Below, in pieces: positions 36,332 to 47,906 of a stretch of 64,000 nt of DNA. Location of the stretch: assembly GCA_030159075.1 (NCBI GenBank), contig BROG01000244.1, positions 739,001-803,000 of the forward strand, given 5' to 3'. Each line of letters begins with the position of its first letter. Position 1 is the stretch's first letter. The translations under genes were made by a program, and so were the position numbers. The notes beneath the pieces were generated by a model, which had not been told where the DNA came from, ran no database searches, and saw only the letters and a list, made by a program, of their open reading frames with translations. Origin of the DNA: Atrina japonica. Taxonomy: Eukaryota; Mollusca; Bivalvia; Pterioida; Pinnidae.

Positions 36332-37529
36332 GTAAGATTAACCAAATCTCTGCTGGTGATGGTGATGGTGAATTGTGATCAAGATACTGGAGGTGGGATG
36401 GTGATAGATTTTCTTGGTGGAGGTTGTGGTGTTAATGTTAACCATACTAAATAACCACAGTGGATTACATTTGATGATTGCATATTTATATTCAATATTA
36501 TCGTTTGAGCAATCAATACCCGAAAAACAACGGTCTCTTGTAAATTAATGACTTAAACCTGTCCAAAAGTATCTTTAGGTGTAAATAGGTTTAGTTATTA
36601 AATACTAACAAGCTGATTTCACTGTACATTTCACTTTATTCATTGTAATTTCAAAGAAAAACTGTAAGAATTCATTTACAGATTTTCCAATTTAGAGTTC
36701 ACATAGATATTCATAAGTAAATATTCATTCTATGCGATTACTGATCTGTGTTCGTTGTATATTTTAGCTTTATGGACATAAACTTTATTGGCTAATTAAT
36801 AACCTGAAACCTTATCAGCTAGTTTGGCATTAACTACTGCTGTATATCATAACACTTGTCTTACAAAACCACTGTGAATGGATACTTAATTAACTCGATG
36901 TAATTTACAACGACTAACAAACTCACCACTAATATCGATCTTCCTCGTTGGAACTGATGCTGTCACAAGGAAATATTTTCTGTTAAATGAAAATAACGTG
37001 TTCGAGCTGGCGATTGCCATTCTATCTCACATGCTTTCCTGCCGAACCAAAGTATTAAAGCTGGGCCTTTCGGTTTACTTTAACCCATGTTTACACAATC
37101 AGCAGCACTTGACAAAAATACTAATAGTTATTATTAAAGAATAGATTAATACGACATAACATAAGATTTGTATTCTATTATCAATACCGAAGACGCGTGG
37201 GGAAAATGTTGTAATTGTTGTTTTTTTTTTGGACAACCGGTTGGTATACGAAGTGGTAGTCTATCTGATAAGCATTTATACTTATGCCCTGTGTCACGCT
37301 AAAGCCTGTCACGTTAAGGAACCCTCGCGGCATCAATATAATCCCATAGCACAGGTCAAAATATGTTGATCTTGACCATTTGCTGTTAGAAACAAATGTT
37401 GATTTGGCCAAAATAAAAATACTGCTATAGATCTATATTAGTATACATATAGTATTAAAAAACTCTGTAAATGTGTGCATGTTTGTGTATATTTTCAAAA
37501 GCGTTTTCAGATGGTGAACCAAGGTTTAC

Positions 37530-38116
37530 ATTGTAATGTTTGGAGACTTTCAACAAACTCTTGGCATTCCTATGGGAACCAATTGTGTCCATTTATTGGC
37601 TTGCCTGTTTCTTTATTCATACGAAGCAGAATTCATTCAGAAATTGTTGAATCAAATTGTCAATTAATAATGACAATTTTCATACATATGTCAATGCGAT
37701 ATATCTTAGCGAACTAGAAATTAAAGATACAACAGAATCAAGCACACACGCTTCATACTTAGACATTTTACTTAATATAGACAGACGGGAAATTGGCAAC
37801 TAAACTATACGACAAATGCGACGATTTAGGCTTACCCATCGTAAATTTTTCACATTTAAGTAGTAATATCCCTCAGTCATCCGCACAAAGAGTTTATATT
37901 TCACAAATGATTCGATATGCCAAGGCGTGTACAACATATGAAGATTTCATATACAAAGGTAAACTACTCACCGATGAATTATTGACACAGGGATATCGAA
38001 AACCGCGTTTCATGTCAACATTCCGCAAATTTTACGGTCGGTGTAATAGTCTGGTTTGCGATTACTCTGTTCCACTAAGTAAAATGTTGAGTTGCCTTTT
38101 CGTTGGCGTTGTTTAG
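37530..38116 (+). pseudogene. Broken reverse transcriptase fragment of a retroelement (possibly Penelope-like)
   Basis: Frames spread over this stretch translate to recognisable reverse transcriptase pieces: FQQTLGIPMGTNC, then ELEIKDTTESS with SYLDILLNID, then ATKLYDKCDD, LPIVNFSHL, VYISQMIRYAKAC and FRKFYGRCNSL. They lie in the expected order but in different frames, and the FRYIDDV catalytic segment is missing. GIPMG is a palm-domain motif. Assignment to Penelope-like rather than another non-LTR group is uncertain. It sits in the intron between TSP1-26 and TSP1-27. The most intact frame is 37793-38116. Confidence 0.7.
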
Positions 38117-38300
38117 ACGTCTGTACCAATTGTGACGAGGATACACTCCTCATGTATTTCATTGAACTTGACTGTGGACTCGCGGCGGGTGTGACCGGTC
38201 GACAGGGGATGCTTTCTCATCCATGGCACCTGATCCCACCATTTGGTTTCAGAGGTCCGTGTTTGTCCATTTTTACCGGATTTGATGCTGGACTTTCTAT
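38105..38300 (+). repeat. Retroelement 3' tail, copy 1
   Basis: Directly follows the reverse transcriptase remnant. It contains GACGTCTGTACCA, CTGTGGACTCGCGGCGGG, GTGTGACCGGTCGACAGGGG and GAGGTCCGTGTTTGTCC. Pieces recur at 16205, 21893, 53060 (inverted) and 53905, which suggests it is the 3' end of the element and the other copies are 5'-truncated. Confidence 0.65.
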
Positions 38301-39154
38301 TGATTTATCTTTGGTATCCAGTGGTCACCTGAAGGTACACATCTTTGAAATCGTTTTAAAGTCTTTCAAATTTTTAAAAAGAATTTTTTTTAATGTTGCC
38401 GAAGTATATACGCACGATAGCGCATTATGTCATTACTTTGTACCTTAGCGTTAAGGTGCTCATGCGATATCCCGCGCTAAGATACCGATAAATATAATGA
38501 TTTTTGTGGATTTGTATTAACACTATAATTATATCTGCGCCATAATTACGTTATCCTTCAATTAAAAGCGTTGCATAAAATAGTAAAATGCGAAAATCAT
38601 TTCATTTTTTTCTTTATTCGGCAAAATGCGAATTTTCCTTCTGCTTGTATAATTTGATTTTTATAAAGGCTCTGAACTTGAAAATGGGGAAATCAGTGAA
38701 ATAGATGACTGCAAAGTTCTTCCTTGATTTAAAATTTGAGACGGTATTCTAGTCATGATGATGTTTTCAAATCAAATTTGAAGATTAACAATATACAGTT
38801 GATTCTAATTTCAAGTTTTGTGTTTTATGGTACCTGTAAATTGTTTTAATGTAAACACAATGTACTAAATTGACAAGATGACTATCGAACCCACTTGCAA
38901 ATTTAACTGTATCAGAATTAGAAAAAAAAACTCTTTCAATACCTTGTTCCTAAGTCTGAAATGACTATTTTTGCGAAATTTAATACACTCAAAATTATAT
39001 ACAACTTAAATTTGTGATACATCAGCAAAATGCATGCCACGGTCTATGTCCTTATAACACTTCCATCGTTGGTCACAGAAGGCAAAATATATGGGGATCT
39101 CAAATTGAAGATGAAACCGACGACGACAAGAAGATGAAGATAATGATGATATAG

Positions 39155-39196
39155 TTAATATTATTATTATTTTTATTATTATTATTATTATTATTA

Positions 39197-39227
<31 letters not shown>

Positions 39228-39234
39228 TTTATTA
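39155..39234. repeat. (ATT)n microsatellite
   Basis: About 80 nt of ATT/TTA triplets with small interruptions, 180 nt before TSP1-27. Confidence 0.95.
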
Positions 39235-39416
39235 TCAAGATAACAAGCCAAATGAAGCCAAAACAAAAGAAAAACTACAACGACAACAAGAAAGATATAA
39301 AATATCTTGTCCGTTTAGTATATTGTGTTAGAACCAAAAATAGATATAGATAATATTTCCTTCTATATAAGTACATAGTAGCTTCAATTATTTTTGTGTT
39401 TATTTGATGCAAAAAG

Positions 39417-39605
39417 TGTTATCGGGATGGGGTACCTGGAGTCAATGGTTCGTTTGTCCTGTCACATGTGGAGGTGGAATGCGTTTGAGAAACAGGGAAT
39501 GCATAAACGGAAATAATTGCATGGGGAACGCATTTGACTTACAAAGTTGTAATGCTAAGCCGTGTGGAAAGAGGCGTCGTCGTCGTAGTGTCGTTAACGC
39601 ACCGG
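39417..39605 (+). CDS. Exon: TSP1-27, divergent, with a furin-like tail
   Basis: A 189-nt phase 1-1 exon with acceptor GCAAAAAG, which is weak and lacks a good pyrimidine tract, and donor GTAACT. It encodes WGTWSQWFVC, CPVTCGGG, a short CINGNNC loop and KPC, followed by GKRRRRRSVVNAP. This module and TSP1-26 share the short loop and the basic C-terminal extension, so they look like a duplicated pair. Cleavage after RRRRR is predicted from the furin consensus. Confidence 0.82.
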
Positions 39606-40265
39606 GTAACTTTGTTTAGGTGTTGGTGTACGGCTTACTCATATACTTGCGGTATTCTTGATGGTGGCGGGGCTACGGGATTTAGTTTTCGCTTTTCTAC
39701 AAATATATAATTAAAATGAATTAAATGTGTATACTTTCACAGACTTTTCGACAGTATTGGTTTTATACAGAACAAAGTGTATGGATGTTTTAGGTTTTAT
39801 TTCCGCATTTCTTTTGGTTGTGGTTCATAAATTTTAATACACATTTCAGCATTATGTACACTGCATGCTTACCTTAAGTTTTAATCCATAAGTAAATTAT
39901 TGTTTACCATATATCTTTTTGAAAGTTTATCTCTTAAGTGCGCATGTATCTGCATGACAGTTTTTGACAGACCATTTTATCATTTAGTTAGATATTGTAA
40001 TTTATATTTATTACAATTAGACAATTATATAATTTGTTAGTTTTTCGTAAATCCAAGATTTCATTTTCTGATTCATTTTCACATTTGTTTGTATAAAATA
40101 TCCTTTTTTGGTATTTGAAATATTTCAAATCGTAACTCACGACGGATGCAAATTTGCTTTTTGTTTTATATGTTAAAAGTGAAATAACGAACTATTATAA
40201 TACCTAGAAATGAAATAATTGTAATAAAGTTGGATGAATTTTAACTTAGACTTGATCACTTGTAG

Positions 40266-40430
40266 TCGATGGAGTATGGGTCGAATGGACACCTTGGGGC
40301 AATTGTAGTACAACTTGTGGTGGAGGGTTGAGGACAAGAAGCCGCACTTGTAATGGACCGTTCTACGGAGGTGCTAACTGCACCGGACATTATCATGAGG
40401 ACATGGCGTGTGGAACGGACCCATGTCCAA
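40266..40430 (+). CDS. Exon: TSP1-28
   Basis: A 165-nt phase 1-1 exon with VDGVW, WTPWGNC, CSTTCGGG and CNGPFYGG. It returns to the standard class after the two basic-tailed modules. Acceptor CTTGTAG and donor GTAAGT. Confidence 0.93.
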
Positions 40431-40674
40431 GTAAGTCAACAGTATCAGAGCCAATGAAATCACAAATGAAAGTTCTATTGATAACACAATAACAGTAAAA
40501 GAATACATTGTACATATACCGAAGTATTCCTATTATAACGTGAATTTAGATGTCTAGTTACCACAAAGTGAGGGTGCTTTGTAATTTACTTATATTTCTG
40601 TAACAGTTGATGTAAGTAGTTTAAATGAAAAACTTAAAAGTATAAGAGGTTGTAGGTCTTCATCATATATATTC

Positions 40675-40678
<4 letters not shown>

Positions 40679-40759
<81 letters not shown>

Positions 40760-40788
40760 TGTGTGTGTGTGTGTGTGTTTGTGTGATA

Positions 40789-40833
<45 letters not shown>
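40679..40833. repeat. Compound (AT)n(GT)n microsatellite
   Basis: AT repeats to 40756, then GT repeats with GTTTGTGTGATATGCG interruptions to 40833. It is in the intron after TSP1-28. Confidence 0.96.
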
Positions 40834-40838
<5 letters not shown>

Positions 40839-41343
40839 GCGTGCTTGTCACAATGTTCAGTAGAAAACTAGACTATGATTTGTATCTTTTTTAGTTTCAG
40901 GCGTTAGACAAAGTTTCTACCCGCATCCTTTCACAGCTTCAGAACAATCATCCTCACACTTTTATTTGAATATGAAAGTAGTTCATTAGTTTGTTTATCC
41001 TAATTTACACTTTATGTTTCCAATGTTTGCAATTTAGAAAACAACGCTAGCTGAAAATAGAACTTGTGGCAGTGTGTTTGCACCTTTCCGCAAATCATAG
41101 GCATTGTTTGCTTATATGAAAATGAAAAAATGAACATATAAACATATATTTTATATTTATAAATTCAAGAATAGATTCATATCTAAATATATGAAATGGA
41201 AAACCTTAATTTCAAAGCACTTGTATTATAATGATATCGATTTCATTTCACTATAATTTGCCCTAAATATGGTATTCTACTTAATGCTATTGGATATTAT
41301 TTCAACGAATCTCCTATATTTAATTACGATATTCTTATTACAG

Positions 41344-41520
41344 TTCCTGGTGAATGGATGGAGTGGTCTCCATGGAGTAGGTGCACAGTGACATGTGACG
41401 GTGGAACTAGGTTCCGAACACATGAGTGTAATATGACGTCATACGGTGACTTGACAGCACCCTGTCTAGGTAGTTCGAATGAAACTGAGGATTGCCATAC
41501 TTTTGACTGTGATACGTATG
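41344..41520 (+). CDS. Exon: TSP1-29 (last TSP1)
   Basis: A 177-nt phase 1-1 exon, acceptor CTTATTACAG and donor GTAAAT. It begins IPGEW and carries WSPWSRC, CTVTCDGGT and NTHF-like HTFDC, ending DTY rather than CP. The middle loop (NMTSYGDLTAPC) is longer than in the 165-nt repeats. It links the TSP1 array to the fibrinogen-like domain. Confidence 0.92.
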
Positions 41521-41645
41521 GTAAATATGTGTATAATAGATCAAGAAGTTTTCTGAGATTATTAACTCCTTATAAATATGGGATTTAACCTGGGTATACA
41601 AATTAGATTTTATGTTCATTGCTATTCAGCATCTCATTGAAAATA

Positions 41646-41735
41646 TTTATCCCTATGGTGGCAGCCAGGTTCCAATGATGGAGGAGAGTCCAAGTTACAA
41701 GTAAGAGGGGGAAGTCTATAGGCTTTCTCAGTAAA
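41646..41735 (-). mobile_element. SINE 3' fragment
   Basis: On the minus strand TCTCCTCCATCATTGGAACC then TGGCTGCCACCATAG resembles the CTCTCCTCCACCATTAAAACC, GCCGCCACCATA segment of the SINE at 55797. Confidence 0.45.
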
Positions 41736-42239
41736 CTGCCAATCCTCCGTATAATCAGCTTTGGTTTCAGTGATATTCTAGAAATAGTGAAATTTAAGAC
41801 TGAATCAGTTTACAAATATTTCAGTTTTTCCCGGTATGTCACAAACAGTATTCCTGTATTCTCTGTACTCATTGGATGTATAACATATAAAGAGTCTATC
41901 CAGTAAAATCCAGTAAGAGTACTGGATATACGCGATCACTGATCAATGCATTTTTGAAATTGACCCTGTTGCAGTCATGTTTAAAATTTCCTTATATAAA
42001 TGGCTTGCACAAGAAATACATGAAATATAATATGTCACCAAGATTTACTCTCCGCCAAACACCTTATTCCAGATGTAGAATTGTTTCCGTTCCAGAATTA
42101 AATTCTGTTTTACTTCCAAATTGAATGTAATCCCTGTCTGTATCATAGTACTTGTGTATTTCCATATGATAACCCAAAGTGATATTGTTTTCGGTAATAA
42201 GATAATAAATATTGATATAGAAACATATTTTACATTTAG

Positions 42240-42380
42240 CAACAACCTGCACTGAACTGGGTACATGGGGATTGGTGGACAGCACATATGCCGATTTGCA
42301 GCCGATAGACAGCAGTCATCCACCCGAGAGAGTATACTGTGATATGGAGTCGGAGGATGGAGTCGGTGTAACAGTTATAG
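42240..42380 (+). CDS. Exon: fibrinogen-like domain (CASPR type), first part
   Basis: A 141-nt phase 1-1 exon with acceptor TACATTTAG and donor GTAGGT. It encodes TTCTELGTWG, then ERVYCDMESEDGVGVTVIG. YCDM followed by an acidic stretch and VTVIGHD across the next junction is the pattern of the fibrinogen-like module in contactin-associated proteins and neurexin IV. Identification is from recognised motifs, not a search. Confidence 0.82.
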
Positions 42381-43653
42381 GTAGGTTACCGAGTCCTCTT
42401 AATCCTGTGGATAATCCTATGTATTATCCAAGCAGCTCACTTCAGATTTGAAAAGGTTTTCGATATCCTATGTACTATTCAAGCAGCTCACGTTAGATTT
42501 GAAAAGGTCTTTGATTTTTCAATTCAATTGAATTTTAGCATATTATTATATCGATATGGTGTAGGGAAAGTCGTTCGCAGTGTTACCGCAATATCGTCCA
42601 TTGTGAAGGGGATTTCCGCGTGCTCATTTACGTCAATGATAAACCGTTCCTGTAATTCAATAAGTACGAATTACGCAAGGACTTAGCAACTACAACAGCA
42701 GTTTTCTCGAATGAAAACCATGAATATTACGAAATGAATATAATTCTGCATAAAAAAGATTATCAACTTGTTTTAAACAGGAATTGGGAATGATAAATTA
42801 ATCATAAAATATAGGGGTGTTCATTTATCATTGCAAACTCCTTATAAACACTATTTTGGAGGATGTTGAAGGCCTGGTTTTTAAAAACTGAGTATTAAGT
42901 GATTTATTTAGTTACTAATCAACTCTGTATGGGGACAAATTGAAATGTCATAAATGATGAAAGAAAGGAACTTCTGACAATTTGTCGTTTAAAGATGAAC
43001 CACATTGACAGTAGGGACAGAAGGTATGTTATTGGATTGATCCAATGTTATATCGTCGGGGGTTGTGAGGTCGTGGAGATTGCAAGTTCGTGGTATTTTG
43101 TTTTTCCCTTATATCTCGTTAAAATCGCATGTCTGGTGAGATTTGACGCTTTCTGGAACATTTTAGGTTACCTATTATTTATGATGTATTCAAATGTTGA
43201 AGACATACGAGCTGCGACAGGTAGATAGAATAAAATCAATTAAAGTAGTCAAAATTATCGCCATTTTCTTAGTACCGAAGATTTATAGACACCAACGACC
43301 ATATTTCGACATAATGGGTAAACTATTCAACTCAAAATTGTATCATCTGCTTCAAGTACCTTTGACCTATATTAACTACATATGTGAAAAGAGCTTAGAC
43401 AGACTTTTATTTTTGCATTGTACGATGAATAACAGATCAAATTTAATGTGAGAAAATTTGAAAAGGGTAAGCACTTCGTTTTCCATTTTCACCATTATTA
43501 TCAAAATCGTTTATTTTAGGTTTTGTTTTTATATTCATAAGGTATAGCAATCTGAATTGAATTTGAAAGATCTTTCACTGAAACATAAACAATAACTGTG
43601 TTGTGAATTTGAGGTAATTATATTTTCATTAGATTTCTATTTAAATTTTTTAG
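42381..43653. other. Intron inside the fibrinogen-like domain
   Basis: 1.3 kb. AGCAGCTCAC...AGATTTGAAAAGGT is duplicated near 42432 and 42482. No gene seen; the frame at 42995 has no recognisable product. Confidence 0.5.
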
Positions 43654-44082
43654 GTCATGATAAAGAGGAAACGACAAATGTGACTGGATTTGAAGGCGCT
43701 GGTCAATACAAGGTGGTTATCAACTATAATATTTCTATACGTGCTGCAGTCGCCATTATTGATTTATCTTCAAACTGCCAACAGTACCTCAGATGGGATT
43801 GCAAGGGGGCTGTAATTCACAATCCCCACACCCAAGCTTGGACAACATATTGGACTAATCGTTCAAGTGCAGAAGGATCAGATCCATACACAAGGAGTTC
43901 CGATTATTTTGCAGGTGCCGCCCCTGGCAGCGGTATGTGTGCTTGTGGCATGACGAATTCATGTGCTTTTGCGAACATCACATGTAATTGTGATGCTAAC
44001 CAAGACATCTGGCGTTTTGACGAAGGAAACATTACTTACAAAAATGACTTGCCCATATTGGCATTCCGTGCTGGAGATACAG
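43654..44082 (+). CDS. Exon: fibrinogen-like domain (CASPR type), core
   Basis: The largest exon, 429 nt (143 residues), phase 1-1, acceptor TTTTTTTAG and donor GTGAGA. It starts GHDKEET and includes CQQYLRWDC, a CACGMTNSC motif and CNCDANQDIWRFD, ending LAFRAGDT. CACGMT and CNCD are characteristic of the fibrinogen-like domain of CASPR proteins. NVT, NIS, NRS and NIT sequons suggest glycosylation. The final strand and last cysteine are missing here and are supplied by the alternative terminal exons. Confidence 0.88.
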
Positions 44083-44394
44083 GTGAGAAAAACATGTAAA
44101 TTTCAAATCACATTGTGTTTTACTTGTCTTAGTTGCGACGACTTGTAAAATATATGAAAATTATGCAATTCGGCCTTAAAACATATTTAACAAATAAACA
44201 GATTCGCTACATACAATTACTCCATATTGTACCCAAAGAAAATGCCAAAATCTTTAAAAACAACATTGGTATTTTGTAGTTTTGGTATCGCAGTGATATT
44301 AATGTAGTGTTCATAAACGTATCATAAAAATCGGTATAAATATAGTAATATATAAAGTATTGATCAAACAAAATACGTATTTATATATTTTTTA

Positions 44395-44885
44395 TAATAT
44401 AAAGTATTGTTTGAAGTTGTATAACTCTTATAATTAGATAATATCCAATAGTATAAATTCTGTTATACAAAAAAGTATCATACCCTATAGTATGCATATT
44501 GTTATATTCATAGTATTATATTTAATGGTATAAATCCTGTTATACATAAAATATCAAGTCCAATAGTATACATCCTGTTATACTTAAAGTATCATACAAT
44601 ACAGTATGAATCCTGTTAAACATATAGTATTATAACCAGTAGTATAAATAATGTTCCACATTAAGTATCATACCCTATGATTTAAATTGTGTTATACACA
44701 TAACCAATAGTGTTATACATATATCATTATACCAAATGGTATAAATCCTGTTATACATACAGCATTATAATCAATTGTATAAATCCTGTTAAATGCATAA
44801 AGTACCATATCCGATAGTATGAAAACTGTAATAATTAAAGTACCATGCCCAATAGTGTACATCCTTTTATACATTATTTAAGGTA
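44395..44885. repeat. About 37-bp degenerate tandem repeat
   Basis: About 13 diverged copies built on AATAGTATAAATCCTGTTAT then ACATAAAGTATCATACC. It lies in the intron after the fibrinogen-like core exon. Confidence 0.85.
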
Positions 44886-45048
44886 CGTATCAGTAAACAA
44901 AAAAATCTATTCTTCTTCATATCGGTCGTAATTCCGTCTTAAACCTTCTTTATATGCAATGATATAGGAATCACAAATACAAAATAATGATGCAATAATT
45001 AGGGTACGCAAAGAAGTACATATTTTTTAGAATTTATCGTGAACATTG

Positions 45049-45330
45049 AGCCGTCCTGGCTCAGTCGGTAGCGCGCTCGACTTTTGATCGTGAGGTCGTG
45101 AGTTCGAGTCCAACCGGTGGCAGGTCGGTTTCCTGTCCTTCGAATGAGACAGTAAAAACCGAGGTCCCGTGTCACAGTAGGTGTCGGCCGTTAAAGAACC
45201 CTCACTGCTCAATGGCCGTAGGTGCCAAGCATAGGCCAAAATTTGAAGCCCTTCACCGGCATTTGATGACGTGTCCGTATGGGTGAAAGATTCTTGAGTG
45301 GGACGTTAAACAACAATAAACAAACAAACA
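45049..45330 (+). mobile_element. tRNA-derived SINE, near complete
   Basis: Head resembles a tRNA-Lys: box A TGGCTCAGTCGG, an anticodon-arm-like CTCGACTTTTGATCGTGAG, and box B GTTCGAGTCC. A tRNA-unrelated body follows (GTTAAAGAACCCTCACTGC) and a tail of ACAACAATAAACAAACAAAC. It is the best-preserved SINE in the window. Confidence 0.85.
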
Positions 45331-45439
45331 TACAGACAGCAATTAACAATTTAAAATCAACAGAATAAGTGATATTATCTACGTGATGTTGGCAAAACAT
45401 TTAACAATTTATAACTTTATTAATATCATAACACATATT

Positions 45440-45665
45440 TGGTTTGATTGATTGGTTTGTGTATTATACAACATTCAGTTATATGGTAGCAATCGGATTT
45501 GAATGGTGGGTGAGGGAACCCGGTCACACTATACCCGGAATAGAGTTCTGACCTTCCGCAGGTAAAATGGCAGCTTATTTTCCAGCGGAAGTCAACCTTA
45601 GATGATTAGAGGTGAAATATTTCATTGCTTTAATCGCGATGCTCTAACCACTCGTGCGTGTAGGC
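45440..45665 (-). mobile_element. tRNA-derived SINE, second family
   Basis: On the minus strand the head reads ACGAGTGGTTAGAGCATCGC and the 3' part CCGGGTTCCCTCACCCACCA then GCTACCATATAACTG, with a tail of TTGTATAATACACAAACC. The same layout occurs at 55797. Confidence 0.7.
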
Positions 45666-45988
45666 CCTTCATATGATAAGGAAATGCATGACACATGGCT
45701 TGATTTGATAAACTTTAAAACAAAAATAGTAAAATAAACATTTAACTCAATGTAAATGTATCTATATAAGACATATGACACACTGAAAAATATAAAAAAT
45801 ATATAGAGAAATACAATTATAGAAGCTAATACACTATTTATAGTATTTGACAAAAGAATGAACAATTAATTCATGTCGTTCACCAACATAGACTGAGCTT
45901 ATCTGAGAAGTGATAAAACATAAATAATATTATGTTTCCATAGTATAAACAATTGATTGTGTAAAGTTCTTGTGTTTTATATATATAT

Positions 45989-46716
45989 GGTCCGATTATC
46001 GAGTGCTCGGTTACTCGAACATAATTAAAATAAATAAAAATCACCTGTATTTTGCATTTTTGAAATATTTAGAAATAACAATGATCGTCTAACTGATTTG
46101 AGCCACCGTCTGTCCTCCGTTAGATACGTGCTTATACAACAATTAGTGTCTTTATACGTGTTACTTGATTTGCTAAATCAAACGGGAGTTGTTTGTATTT
46201 TATATATGGGAGATATAAAAATGTAATGAATTGGTTTCAATAAAATAATTTAGTTTTTAAGATAATTTTGTGTCTTTGATGCCGATTTGAGGTTCATGTA
46301 CTTATAGTTATTAAACATTTCATTGAATAAAACTATACATTGCTAAATACGTGAGAGGTACCGGGATTCAAAACTCATTTAGATTTGGCTTAATTAAGTA
46401 AACCAAAACCTTGAAATATTATCGTGGAGCATAATTATTTCCGCATTCTTCTAGAAGTGGCTCTTGATCGATATACGCCCACTGATATATAAGTAAAGCT
46501 ACTAATGTGGTATTTTAAATAAGACAGAAGGTCTTTCCTTATTTAGTTTCCGTATTTCCGTATTCCGAGTTTTTAAGATTAAACGTTTTTCCGGACATGA
46601 GATAATTTACCTGCTCGGGCAAATAAATATCTCCTTGTACATCCACTTTGAATAATATCTGGGTCTGCAACTGAAATCTTACAAAAGTGTTCGAGTAACC
46701 AAGTACTAGATCGGAA
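45989..46716. mobile_element. Non-autonomous TIR DNA transposon, about 730 bp
   Basis: Left end TCCGATTATCGAGTGCTCGG then TTACTCGAAC; right end GTTCGAGTAACC then AAGTACTAGATCGGA. These are inverted repeats of about 28-30 bp. Internal segments recur in inverted orientation at 57490-58215. No intact transposase frame is seen. Confidence 0.7.
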
Positions 46717-46762
46717 AAAAACATTTGGTTAACTGGTTAATAGAAATTGACCGATCTGACAA

Positions 46763-46865
<103 letters not shown>

Positions 46866-47525
46866 CTGTGTTTACTTAACATATTCATTTTTCAATTGTT
46901 TTGGAATAAGATTTATATATGTTATTACATTTCATTTCCAGAATATGTATCTATAATGTTGACTTCGCCAAGTTTAAATAAGATGCTTTTTTTTTCTTTG
47001 GTCCTTTGAGATACATTGATTATGTTGTGTGATTACATTTGTTCATCTTTTATTTCAGCTGTTGTTTCAATACATTTTAAGTAAAATAATGGAAAATAGA
47101 CCTCAAAAAGTGCATATGAATTGTTAAATTTCCTGTAGTTAGATATAATGAAAATAAGGGAAGATAAGAATATATCTGTCAATGAAAGTATTTTAAATTT
47201 AAGAATATATATTTGGAAATATTGATTTAACATAATTTTATTATTTCAGTCATAATGAGATACATATACATAGTTTCTTCGTTAGATTTATGTAATTTCT
47301 TTTCACGGGGTACATGGTATAGTTAATTAAAATGATTTCATCATCACTTTAAATTCATGTCAGTTTCGTATCGTCATTGTAATTTATTATTATCTTATAA
47401 TTACTTTTATATATGTAGAAAAAAATATTAGATATAGCTAGACATTCATGAAAATAATCATTATACTCGTAAGTTTTACACCCAAACAAAGAACACAATT
47501 ACATTATAACTTTTAATTTCTAAAG

Positions 47526-47596
47526 GTGGTCTGCATGAGGGTGGCGTTCATACTATTGGAAAGCTTCTCTGCTTTGGTTTTGACACGGGTGGCTAA
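47526..47596 (+). CDS. Terminal exon A (C-terminus ...FDTGG)
   Basis: A phase-1 exon following acceptor TTAATTTCTAAAG. It reads GGLHEGGVHTIGKLLCFG then FDTGG and TAA. The HTIG-x-x-x-C-x-G pattern is what normally follows the GDT of the CASPR fibrinogen-like domain, so this exon completes the domain. A candidate AATAAA lies at 47818, about 220 nt past the stop. It is one of three mutually exclusive candidates. Confidence 0.72.
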
Positions 47597-47817
47597 GTAA
47601 AGGACAAAGATTTGGTACCGGGGAATCATGGTTAACCAGGATTTAACAAATTTACTGTGCATTACGTGTTCGCATTTGGACATGGCATTGATCTGTTCAC
47701 ACTCACTTCACTTAGATTCAGAATAATGTTAGGTCCACTTGTTAAACATGTAATGCATAGTTCCAATAGAAATTTACATGTGTGCATGTCTTAGATTAAA
47801 TGAAAGTAGAAACTTAA

Positions 47818-47823
47818 AATAAA
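47818..47823 (+). promoter_or_regulatory. Candidate poly(A) signal for terminal exon A
   Basis: AATAAA lies about 220 nt downstream of the stop of terminal exon A, with a short 3' UTR implied. In AT-rich DNA such hexamers are common by chance. Confidence 0.35.
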
Positions 47824-47906
47824 CGTGTAATAGTGATCAAAATGCCAATTGATGTTATGTGTTATCCGCTTTATAATACAAAACCGCTTAGTAGTGCATG
47901 TTTATC

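Larger units (their letters stand above)
36332..39416. other. Intron, TSP1-26 to TSP1-27
   Basis: 3.1 kb holding the reverse transcriptase remnant and its tail. Sequence near 37280-37380 (CACGTTAAGGAACCCTCGCG) resembles the body of the SINE at 45049. No exon seen. Confidence 0.55.

Noticed and set aside
43680..44099. Independent 139-codon single-exon gene
   Set aside because: The frame runs in from a splice acceptor at 43653 and out at a donor at 44083; it is the fibrinogen-like core exon.
45049..45125. Functional tRNA-Lys gene
   Set aside because: The boxes are good, but the acceptor stem does not pair properly and a SINE body and tail follow.
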